Below the pieces are notes generated by a model that was not told the origin of the DNA, made no database searches, and saw only the letters and a list, made by a program, of their open reading frames with translations. The translations under genes and the position numbers were made by a program. DNA of 5,710 nucleotides, taken from the NCBI GenBank assembly GCA_026014845.1, contig JAOZHM010000027.1:1-5710 (forward strand), read 5' to 3'. The stretch comes from Candidatus Bathyarchaeota archaeon. GTDB taxonomy: Archaea; Thermoproteota; Bathyarchaeia; Bathyarchaeales; Bathycorpusculaceae. Shown here one piece after another: positions 1-4,695 of the stretch (positions are counted from its first letter, which is position 1; each line of letters begins with the position of its first letter).

Positions 1-767
1 AAGGGTACTCCCTTGTCAGAGTCTTCGCAAACTTTCCGGTCTATTGGTATGCTTCCAAGAAACGGAACACTTAACTCTTCCGATATCTTTTGTCCGCCCC
101 CTGACATGAATATGTCAATCTCAGCCCCACATTCTGGACAAACAAACCCGCTCATGTTTTCAACTATACCTATAATCGGCAATCCAAGCTTTCTTGCAAA
201 TGTCACAGCCTTCTTGACAACGATCTGCGAAACCTCAGAAGGAATCGTGACTATCACGACGCCATCCATTTCTGGCAGAAGCTGAGCAACACTCAGCGGC
301 TCATCGCCTGTTCCCGGCGGCAGATCAATAAGTAAAAAATCCAAGTCTCCCCATACTATGTCTGACAAAAACTGGCGTATCGCAGTCATCTTCAATGGTC
401 CACGCCAAATAACTGGAGCATTTTCATCCGGTAGTAGAAACTCCATGGAAACAACCCTTATCCCCAAAGAACCCGTCACTGGAAAAATACCTGGCGGTCC
501 CGCTTGCAGCCTCTGACCTTCTAATCCTATAATTTTCGGTACGCTTGGTCCGTGTATATCTGCATCTAGGATACCTACACTACTCGAGTGTCCGTGCATG
601 GCCAAAGCGGCTGCAAGGTTCACTGTGACGGTGCTTTTGCCGACACCGCCTTTACCGCTTATCACAGCTATCTTATGCTTGATTTTGCTCATCCTATCCC
701 TCAGCTTTTTTTCCTGCTCTAGAAATTGCTTTCTCCTTTCATCAATTGCACGGGTATTACTTTTCAT
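1..767 (-). CDS. mrp: Mrp/NBP35-family P-loop ATPase, iron-sulfur cluster carrier (C-terminus cut by window edge)
   Basis: The visible 255 residues match the Mrp/NBP35/ApbC family of cytosolic ATPases, which bind a labile Fe-S cluster and pass it to target apoproteins. Reading from ATG at 767, a charged N-terminal helix (about residues 6-32) leads to the deviant Walker A motif GKGGVGKST (38-46). Next come the switch-like DADIHGPS (68-75), the Walker B region LLIDLPPGTGDEP (145-157) and a C-terminal CPEC (Cys210, Cys213), the pair that holds the bridging cluster in Mrp dimers. The family usually has about 280-300 residues, so only the last few dozen are missing beyond position 1. The start is not certain: Met26 (codon at 692-690) is an alternative, since the ATPase fold begins soon after it. 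A weak GGTG lies about a dozen bases before the chosen ATG. The gene diverges from the amidohydrolase. Family assignment is very secure; the specific client proteins are unknown. Confidence 0.96.
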   Translation of the reverse strand, partial: MKSNTRAIDERRKQFLEQEKKLRDRMSKIKHKIAVISGKGGVGKSTVTVNLAAALAMHGHSSSVGILDADIHGPSVPKIIGLEGQRLQAGPPGIFPVTGSLGIRVVSMEFLLPDENAPVIWRGPLKMTAIRQFLSDIVWGDLDFLLIDLPPGTGDEPLSVAQLLPEMDGVVIVTIPSEVSQIVVKKAVTFARKLGLPIIGIVENMSGFVCPECGAEIDIFMSGGGQKISEELSVPFLGSIPIDRKVCEDSDKGVP

Positions 768-776
768 GCTCACAAG

Positions 777-801
777 AACACCTAGATATTACACTGGTGT
801 T
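777..801 (-). promoter_or_regulatory. Inverted repeat in the mrp leader that may cover its ribosome binding site
   Basis: Six-base arms AACACC (777-782) and GGTGTT (796-801) are perfect inverted repeats separated by 13 bases. In the mrp transcript the second arm contains the only GGTG Shine-Dalgarno-like word before the ATG, so a hairpin would pair it away. It could equally be an operator half-site pair or chance. The stem is short, with only moderate predicted stability. Confidence 0.3.
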
Positions 802-824
802 AGGGTGTGATGAAGAAACCCCAC

Positions 825-832
825 TAAATAGT
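825..832 (-). promoter_or_regulatory. Probable TATA box for mrp
   Basis: Read on the minus strand this is CTATTTAG, an AT-rich element in the empty divergent spacer. An archaeal start about 25 bases downstream would fall near 803, giving a leader of roughly 35 bases before the ATG at 767. Position and composition fit. No experimental support is available, and other AT-rich words occur nearby. Confidence 0.4.
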
Positions 833-1026
833 TTTTGTTCTGATTAAACCAATAAGCAACATTCGTTTGAAAGATATTATACTAGAGAATACACCGCATC
901 AAAACTATTTGTTAACTGAAACTTTTTTTGTTTTGAGAAGTGAGCGTGCGAAGTTAAAGGAAAACTGCTTCCACTATTATAGAGATGTATTAGCACTCTC
1001 GTATCGTATAAAGAGCTCAGAAAATC

Positions 1027-1034
1027 ATAAAAAC
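1027..1034 (+). promoter_or_regulatory. Probable TATA box for the AbgB-like amidohydrolase
   Basis: The element CATAAAAA lies about 26 bases before position 1057, where transcription would begin just ahead of the AGGTG ribosome binding site at 1059-1063. This would give a short leader of about a dozen bases, which is common in archaea. The spacing agrees with the choice of ATG 1070 as start. Confidence 0.45.
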
Positions 1035-1069
1035 CTGACAGGCTTTTACAAGTATTCTAGGTGTTGTTG

Positions 1070-2497
1070 ATGTCTGTGGATAAAGAATGTGCTTTTGATT
1101 GGATTGAGGACAATAAGAAGCTGATCATCGAAATAAGCGATGAAGTGTGGGAGTTTGCTGAGCTGGGCTTAATCGAGTTTAAGTCTTCAGCGCTCCTAGC
1201 AGATGAGCTAGAGAAGCATGGATTTAGGGTTGAACGTGGAATCGCTGGAATGCCAACAGCATTCGTAGCTACTTGGGGTGAAGGAAAACCAGTCATAGGA
1301 ATAATGGGCGAATACGATGCACTACCAGGACTATCACAGAAAAAGGTTCCACGGAAAGAACCGTTAGAAAACGGAAAACCGGGACACGGATGCGGACACA
1401 ACATTCATGGAACAAGCGGCATAGCAGCAGCAACCGCAGTCAAAAAAGCCATTGAAAAACACAACAGGAGAGGCACAATCAAATTTTTTGGAAGCCCAGC
1501 TGAAGAGAACTTCTCAGGTAAGGTGTTCATGGTTAGAGACGGCTATTTTAATGATGTAGATGCCGTGATCAGTCATCATCCGAGCACCATGAACGAGGCT
1601 TCTTTGATGAGTTGCTTGGCTGTTAACTCGGTTAAGTTTCATTTTTACGGTAAGGCTTCTCATGCTGGTGGTTCACCTGAGCAGGGAAGAAGCGCGTTGG
1701 ATGCAGTGGAACTAATGAATACGGGTGTAAACTATCTGAGAGAGCATGTGATTCAAGATGCAAGAATACACTATGTAATTGAAAAGGGCGGAGACCAGCC
1801 GAATATTGTGCCACCATATGCCAGGAGCTGGTACTACGTGAGAGCGCCAGAAAGAGATCAGATGGAATTCATATACGATTGGATTCTTGAAATAGCAAAA
1901 GGAGCAACAATTATGACAAGAACTGAGGTAAAGACAGAGTTCCTTGAAGGAAGCTACAACGTAATGTCTAACAGAACCATCTCGGAACTGATCGTTAAGA
2001 ACATGCGAGAAATCGGACTCCCCAAATACAGCGCCGAAGATTTGAAGTTCGCTGAAGAAATCGCCAAGACAATCAGTCCTGAAATGAAAATTGCCCAATT
2101 AAAGAAATCTAAGCGTCCCGGATGGGAAAGACTTGTGGATAAACTGATAGACGATGAAATTCCTGATCCTTGGGGCGAAGGCGAAGTCAGCCACGGCAGC
2201 ACTGACGTAGGGGACGTGAGTTGGCAGGCACCCACTGTAGAATTTAGCACTGCCACTTGGGTTTTAGGCACACCTGCACATTCATGGCAAGCCGTAGCTC
2301 AAAACGTGGTTGGAATTGGACATAAGTCATTGATATTTGCAGCGAAGGTACTGGCTGCTACAGCCATTGACCTCTTGACAAATGAGGATGCTTTAAGCAA
2401 AGCGAGAGAGGAACACAGAAAAAGAATAGAGAATAAAAAATATAGGTCGCCGATACCTCCAGATCATAAGCCTCCCCTCGACGTTTGGGAGAAATAG
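1070..2497 (+). CDS. M20-family amidohydrolase, AbgB-like (p-aminobenzoyl-glutamate hydrolase subunit B family)
   Basis: This is a 475-residue zinc-dependent amidohydrolase/carboxypeptidase of peptidase family M20 (M20D-like), probably cytosolic since no signal peptide is visible. Family landmarks are GEYDALPG (80-87), HGCGHN (106-111, with metal ligands Cys108 and His110), AEE (144-146, catalytic and metal Glu), the His pair 169-170 in ISHHP and the C-terminal His404 in GTPAHSW. The inserted lid or dimerisation domain spans about 185-300. The length and the STDVGDVSW segment (377-385) match AbgB, which with AbgA cleaves p-aminobenzoyl-glutamate, a folate breakdown product. No abgA or abgT neighbour is visible, so the substrate could be another N-acyl amino acid or peptide. 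ATG 1070 is preferred over an in-frame GTG at 1061 because AGGTG at 1059-1063 sits six bases before it. The GTG itself is part of that binding site. The family is secure; the substrate is not. Confidence 0.93.
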   Translation: MSVDKECAFDWIEDNKKLIIEISDEVWEFAELGLIEFKSSALLADELEKHGFRVERGIAGMPTAFVATWGEGKPVIGIMGEYDALPGLSQKKVPRKEPLENGKPGHGCGHNIHGTSGIAAATAVKKAIEKHNRRGTIKFFGSPAEENFSGKVFMVRDGYFNDVDAVISHHPSTMNEASLMSCLAVNSVKFHFYGKASHAGGSPEQGRSALDAVELMNTGVNYLREHVIQDARIHYVIEKGGDQPNIVPPYARSWYYVRAPERDQMEFIYDWILEIAKGATIMTRTEVKTEFLEGSYNVMSNRTISELIVKNMREIGLPKYSAEDLKFAEEIAKTISPEMKIAQLKKSKRPGWERLVDKLIDDEIPDPWGEGEVSHGSTDVGDVSWQAPTVEFSTATWVLGTPAHSWQAVAQNVVGIGHKSLIFAAKVLAATAIDLLTNEDALSKAREEHRKRIENKKYRSPIPPDHKPPLDVWEK

Positions 2498-2593
2498 TCC
2501 CTATTTTCTTTACACGGGCTCTGATAAGATTCGTCTAACGTTTTTGCTGTAAACAATTTCCACATCTTAGACAACGATAAAATCCATGTAACG

Positions 2594-2609
2594 TTCTCCA
2601 CTAGGAGAA
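2594..2609 (+). terminator. Possible hairpin terminator downstream of the amidohydrolase
   Basis: A perfect six-base stem TTCTCC/GGAGAA with a four-base ACTA loop is followed within about ten bases by T-rich sequence (2616-2630). It lies about 100 bases past the amidohydrolase stop. An earlier T-rich stretch at 2502-2512 could itself end transcription, as archaeal termination often needs only T-tracts. The role is uncertain; it may belong to the leader region of the next gene instead. Confidence 0.3.
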
Positions 2610-2644
2610 ATGAAGTTTTAATTCTGTTTCTGAATTCATAAGAG

Positions 2645-2651
2645 TTTTAAT
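2645..2651 (+). promoter_or_regulatory. Possible TATA box for the 72-residue protein gene
   Basis: TTTTAAT is centred about 26 bases before 2674, which would place the transcript start just ahead of the GGTGA ribosome binding site at 2680-2684. Spacing fits an archaeal promoter. The surrounding sequence is generally AT-rich, so other boxes are possible. Confidence 0.35.
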
Positions 2652-2655
2652 GTTT

Positions 2656-2668
2656 TAGAGTCTAGCTA
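2656..2668 (+). repeat. 13-base direct repeat, copy 1
   Basis: TAGAGTCTAGCTA occurs here, between the candidate TATA box and the ribosome binding site of the 72-residue protein gene. It occurs again at 4179-4191. Both copies are intergenic. A 13-base match somewhere in a window of this size is not rare by chance, so meaning is doubtful. Confidence 0.35.
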
Positions 2669-2691
2669 TTTGATTGCAGGGTGAAATTGTC

Positions 2692-2910
2692 ATGAGCGAA
2701 CAAATCCTTCAAACTTGCAAAGAATTAATTGACGACGCAAAAACAGGATGCGCCGACCTAGTTTTTAAAGAAGTTAGCCTTGAAATTTTGTCAAGAGCAA
2801 GCCATGTCCTAACAGAAACACAGTTTAAACATCTAGTCGCCTATGCTTCCGAGAAAATGCAAGAAAGAATTCCTTTTGAACTACAGCAGAAATTAATGGC
2901 ACACAGGTAA
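2692..2910 (+). CDS. Small protein of unknown function, 72 residues
   Basis: I do not recognise this protein. It is likely real: it has a GGTGA ribosome binding site (2680-2684) seven bases before ATG 2692 and a plausible TATA box. Its composition is that of a soluble protein. An in-frame TTG at 2674 would add six residues but lies upstream of the binding site, so it is rejected. The sequence reads as mostly helical, with acidic and basic residues mixed, two cysteines (Cys9, Cys20) and no membrane segment or signal peptide. An Asp-Asp pair sits at 14-15 and the tail ends in His-Arg. The cysteines are eleven residues apart, which is not a standard zinc motif. It stands alone between the amidohydrolase and a convergent kinase gene. 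It could be a small helical adaptor or nucleic-acid-associated protein, but nothing in the sequence decides this. Confidence 0.7.
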   Translation: MSEQILQTCKELIDDAKTGCADLVFKEVSLEILSRASHVLTETQFKHLVAYASEKMQERIPFELQQKLMAHR

Positions 2911-2917
2911 AAAGCAC

Positions 2918-2938
2918 AAAAGCTAAAACACAGCTTTT
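2918..2938 (+). terminator. Hairpin with T-rich end after the 72-residue gene
   Basis: A perfect seven-base inverted repeat AAAAGCT/AGCTTTT surrounds a seven-base loop and begins seven bases after the stop codon. The right arm ends in four T. This fits a transcription terminator for the small gene, although the stem is mostly A-T. A second T-run at 3007-3012 offers a back-up stop before the convergent kinase gene. Confidence 0.5.
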
Positions 2939-3023
2939 ACGCTGTCGTGCATTGATAATCATCCGGGGCTGACGGCAACATCCAAGGCAACTTCACCCTG
3001 TCGTCTATTTTTCTAGAAACTGC

Positions 3024-3512
3024 CTAACTAAGCTTGTAGCCTATTTTCCGCAGAAACTCCTTTCTTGCCTTAATGTCTTCTTCGGTTTCTATGCCTTTAC
3101 TCTTCAACCCATCAACTACACCGATTATTCCTCTGCCTTGCTCGGTTTCTGCAATGATAACTTCCAGAGGATTCGACGTAGCAGCATAAATCGTGCAAAC
3201 TTCTGGAACGTTCCCAATCTTGTCCAAAACGTTTAAGGGGTAAGCGTTTTTCAAGAAAATTATGAAGCTGTGACCGCAAGCAACTTCATAAGCTTTCTTC
3301 GCTGCCATCTGCCTTAATTCCTCGTCATTTCCCTCATGCCTTACCAAGCAAGGGCCAGAGCTTTCACAGAATCCTATTCCAAACTTTATGTCTGGAACAG
3401 AGTTAACCAAGGCTTCATATAGGTCTTCAACTGTTTTTATGAAATGTGCCATACCCAAAATTACGTTGCAGCCTTCTGGCACTTCAATTTTTACTGTTTT
3501 CAACTCTAACAT
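3024..3512 (-). CDS. Adenosine-specific kinase (PF04008 family, PAE2307-like)
   Basis: The 162-residue product matches, over its whole length, a small archaeal/bacterial family whose Pyrobaculum member PAE2307 was described as an adenosine-specific kinase with a novel fold. Family-typical segments are PEGCNVILGMAHFIKTVEDL (12-31), the KFGIGFCESSG block (43-53), the GNDEEL stretch (61-66), GHSFIIFLKNAYP (80-92), NVPEVCTIYAATSNP (101-115) and AETEQGRGIIGVVDG (121-135). The protein ends in a conserved RKEFLRKIGYKL tail. The expected role is phosphorylating adenosine to AMP in the cytosol; that activity is inferred from the family. ATG 3512 is chosen because a strong GAGGTGA ribosome binding site (3521-3527 on this strand) sits eight bases ahead. 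The in-frame GTG at 3524 is part of that site and would add four residues. It lies 69 bases after the phosphoesterase stop, so it may be co-transcribed, though it also has its own TATA-like box. Confidence 0.93.
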   Translation of the reverse strand: MLELKTVKIEVPEGCNVILGMAHFIKTVEDLYEALVNSVPDIKFGIGFCESSGPCLVRHEGNDEELRQMAAKKAYEVACGHSFIIFLKNAYPLNVLDKIGNVPEVCTIYAATSNPLEVIIAETEQGRGIIGVVDGLKSKGIETEEDIKARKEFLRKIGYKLS

Positions 3513-3553
3513 GAGAAAATTCACCTCAACATTAGTTGATTAGAGGTAAGTTC

Positions 3554-3568
3554 TGTTTTAAGATTTAA
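3554..3568 (-). promoter_or_regulatory. Probable TATA box region for the adenosine-specific kinase
   Basis: On the minus strand this AT-rich block contains CTTAAATCTTAAAA, about 25-30 bases ahead of a likely start near 3535. That leaves a leader of some 20 bases containing the GAGGTGA site. It allows expression independent of the upstream phosphoesterase gene, although read-through is also possible. Confidence 0.4.
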
Positions 3569-3581
3569 GAACAACCGTCTT

Positions 3582-3965
3582 TTAACCAAGTTTCTTTTTG
3601 AAGAAAAGCCAGTTTTTGTCTCCTTTAAACCTTATTAATACGTAGTTTCCGCTTAGTTTTTCTCCCTGCAGTGTGAACTGTATCTTGTCTTTGCTTCTGT
3701 GCTTAAGTGTGTACGTACCTTTGTCCCATATCTCAACTTTTCCAGCGCCGTACATGCCTTCAGGTATTGTGCCCTCAAAATCTATGTAGCTGAGCTCATG
3801 GTCTTCAACTTGAACGGCAAGTCTTTTAACACCGGATTCTGTTGGAGGTTCTTTCGGCACAGCCCAGCTCTTCAGGACACCGTCCATTTCCAACCTAAAA
3901 TCATAATGTAAATGCGTTGCATGGTGTTTTTGAATAACAAACCTTCCAGATGGCTGGGCGGACAT
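3582..3965 (-). CDS. Stand-alone LigD-type DNA 3'-phosphoesterase domain protein
   Basis: The 127-residue product is a single 3'-phosphoesterase (PE) domain like the N-terminal module of bacterial DNA ligase D. It is predicted to remove a terminal ribonucleoside and then the 3'-phosphate, leaving 3'-OH ends fit for ligation. The residues known to be catalytic in Pseudomonas LigD PE (His42, His48, Asp50, Arg52, His84, Tyr88) all have counterparts at a constant offset of 28: His14, His20, Asp22, Arg24, His56 and Tyr60. They lie in the QKHHATHLHYDFRLE and VEDHELSY motifs. A GAGKVEIWDKGTY strand and a C-terminal WLFFKKK complete the fold, so the domain looks whole. No ligase or polymerase domain or Ku gene is nearby. 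Similar free-standing PE proteins are known in archaea such as Korarchaeum. ATG 3965 gives the normal length; only a weak GTGA precedes it. The adenosine-specific kinase follows 69 bases downstream on the same strand. Confidence 0.95.
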   Translation of the reverse strand: MSAQPSGRFVIQKHHATHLHYDFRLEMDGVLKSWAVPKEPPTESGVKRLAVQVEDHELSYIDFEGTIPEGMYGAGKVEIWDKGTYTLKHRSKDKIQFTLQGEKLSGNYVLIRFKGDKNWLFFKKKLG

Positions 3966-3997
3966 GCCTTTTCACTCATGAAGTTGGGGAAGGTGAG

Positions 3998-4010
3998 GTA
4001 AATAGTTTTA
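3998..4010 (-). promoter_or_regulatory. Probable TATA box for the phosphoesterase gene
   Basis: On the minus strand this reads TAAAACTATTTAC. A start 25 or so bases further on would lie near 3976, giving a leader of about ten bases and explaining the weak ribosome binding site. It is back to back with the tRNA-Ala promoter, only a few bases away. Confidence 0.4.
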
Positions 4011-4017
4011 GCGTAAA

Positions 4018-4026
4018 GATTAAAAG
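4018..4026 (+). promoter_or_regulatory. Probable box A (TATA) promoter of tRNA-Ala
   Basis: GATTAAAAG ends 33 bases before the mature 5' end of the tRNA. Transcription would then start near 4050, leaving a short leader for RNase P to remove. This is normal spacing for archaeal tRNA genes. It lies within a 93-base divergent region shared with the phosphoesterase gene. Confidence 0.4.
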
Positions 4027-4058
4027 CAGATAGTGTTTCAACAAGTTTGAGTTAAGCT

Positions 4059-4132
4059 GGGCCGGTAGTTCAGTTGGTATGAATGCCTGACTTGCACTCA
4101 GGAGGTCGGGGGTTCAAATCCCCCCCGGTCCA
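4059..4132 (+). tRNA. tRNA-Ala, anticodon UGC
   Basis: A complete 74-base cloverleaf folds by eye. The acceptor arms are 4059-4065 and 4125-4131. The D-stem is 4068-4071 with 4081-4084, closing on a G-U pair. The anticodon stem is 4086-4090 with 4098-4102, and the loop at 4091-4097 has TGC at 4093-4095. The variable loop is five bases (4103-4107). The T-stem is five G-C pairs (4108-4112 with 4120-4124) around loop TTCAAAT. The third acceptor pair is G-U, the classic alanine identity element, and the discriminator base is A at 4132. CCA is not encoded and must be added by the nucleotidyltransferase. No intron is present. The tRNA reads GCA codons and probably other alanine codons by wobble. 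Confidence 0.97.
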
Positions 4133-4178
4133 CATTTAACATTCAACCTGTTTGAAAGCAGCAATTGCAGATTTGGAG

Positions 4179-4191
4179 TAGAGTCTAGCTA
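4179..4191 (+). repeat. 13-base direct repeat, copy 2
   Basis: This is the second exact copy of TAGAGTCTAGCTA, in the spacer after tRNA-Ala, about 1.5 kb from the first. No TATA box or gene start lies immediately next to it, so a shared promoter role is not evident. Confidence 0.35.
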
Positions 4192-4327
4192 GCCAACATT
4201 TTATGTTCTCAACGCTGATGAAAGCATTACCAGCATTCTATCATAAGCCTCGATACACTTCGTTAGTCATTTCTCGATCACAAACGGGTGCGCTAGTCTA
4301 AAGTCGAATTAGCAATGGTTAAGAATC

Positions 4328-4337
4328 AGTTTAATAA
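4328..4337 (+). promoter_or_regulatory. Probable TATA box for the DUF167 protein gene
   Basis: An AT-rich AGTTTAATAA word is centred about 25 bases before 4358, so the message would begin within ten bases of ATG 4367. The gene is then nearly leaderless, consistent with only a weak GTGA (4357-4360) ahead of the start. Confidence 0.45.
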
Positions 4338-4366
4338 CATGTACAAACTATTCCTCGTGAAGGTTT

Positions 4367-4642
4367 ATGAAAGTTCAGAAAACAAAGCAAGGCGTGATCT
4401 TGGAAATACATGTTAAACCAAGGTCGAAAGAGTTCAAAATCGTGGCTGAAGGAGAGGAGATTGTGGTTTTCTGTAGAGAGGAACCTGTTAAGGGAAAAGT
4501 TAACAAGGAACTCATCAAAGAGCTTTCGCGGCTATTCCATAAAAAGGTGAATCTTGTTTCTGGTTTCGCTTCTAAACAAAAGAAAGTGCTGATAAAAGAT
4601 GCTGAAAAAGGTGAAGTAGAACATGTTCTATTGCATAAATAA
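4367..4642 (+). CDS. DUF167 / YggU-family small protein (UPF0235)
   Basis: This 91-residue protein matches the DUF167 (PF02594, YggU) family, small alpha/beta proteins found widely in archaea and bacteria whose function is not established. Typical features are the HVKPRSK segment (15-21), a hydrophobic strand (31-36), the EPVKGKVNKELIKEL signature (39-53) and the LVSGFASKQKKVLI block (63-76). The EPVKGKVNKEL stretch corresponds to the family's PPVEGKAN-like loop. The whole domain is present and the length is normal. ATG 4367 is favoured because a GTGA word lies six bases upstream and a TATA box fits a short leader. The gene converges on aRF1 with 53 bases between the stops. The product is probably cytosolic. 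The family is confident, the function unknown. Confidence 0.9.
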   Translation: MKVQKTKQGVILEIHVKPRSKEFKIVAEGEEIVVFCREEPVKGKVNKELIKELSRLFHKKVNLVSGFASKQKKVLIKDAEKGEVEHVLLHK

Positions 4643-4660
4643 GAATTTCGCGCATTCAAG

Positions 4661-4674
4661 TTTTGTGTTTCTTT
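4661..4674 (+). terminator. T-rich transcription stop after the DUF167 gene
   Basis: The short convergent gap carries TTTTGTGTTTCTTT on the plus strand, 18 bases past the stop codon. T-tracts alone can end archaeal transcription. No convincing stem precedes it. Confidence 0.4.
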
Positions 4675-4695
4675 GATGTTGTAACGTGTGTTCTA

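Larger units (their letters stand above)
768..1069. other. Divergent intergenic spacer between mrp and the amidohydrolase
   Basis: This 302-base AT-rich stretch separates two divergently transcribed genes. It holds the candidate mrp promoter and leader hairpin on the left and the amidohydrolase TATA box and ribosome binding site on the right. The middle, about 845-1020, has no recognisable gene, RNA or repeat. An open frame across 867-1070 starts only with TTG, has no ribosome binding site and resembles no family I know, so I do not annotate it. Confidence 0.6.
4133..4366. other. Intergenic spacer with no recognisable gene
   Basis: This 234-base stretch lies between tRNA-Ala and the DUF167 gene. 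Both strands carry only short broken frames, and none resembles an integrase remnant. The tRNA 3' end is not duplicated here, so there is no sign of an integrated element. It includes a perfect eight-base palindrome at 4161-4168, the second copy of a 13-base repeat (4179-4191) and, at the right end, the DUF167 promoter. Confidence 0.6.

Noticed and set aside
806..843. Possible C/D box small RNA: GTGATGA at 806-812 and CTGA at 840-843
   Set aside because: The 27 bases between them hold no D' or C' box, and the total is too short for a typical archaeal two-guide RNA. The flanks show no closing stem.
867..1070. Open frame of 67 codons ahead of the amidohydrolase, with its TGA overlapping the ATG (TGATG)
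   Set aside because: It can start only at TTG, lacks a ribosome binding site, has no internal Met and resembles no family. The amidohydrolase's TATA-like box and binding site lie inside it, which fits a spacer better.
2604..2622. Tiny leader peptide: AGGAG followed by ATG AAG TTT TAA
   Set aside because: It would encode three residues and no attenuator-like arrangement is evident. The AGGAG is also one arm of the 2594-2609 hairpin, so chance is the simpler explanation.
3010..3019. Ten-base palindrome TTTCTAGAAA as an operator
   Set aside because: It lies between the 3' ends of two convergent genes, with no promoter for it to control. It is short and AT-rich enough to occur by chance.
4133..4366. 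Integrated element or att site next to tRNA-Ala
   Set aside because: The tRNA 3' end is not repeated anywhere in the window, no integrase or remnant is readable, and neighbouring genes are ordinary chromosomal ones.
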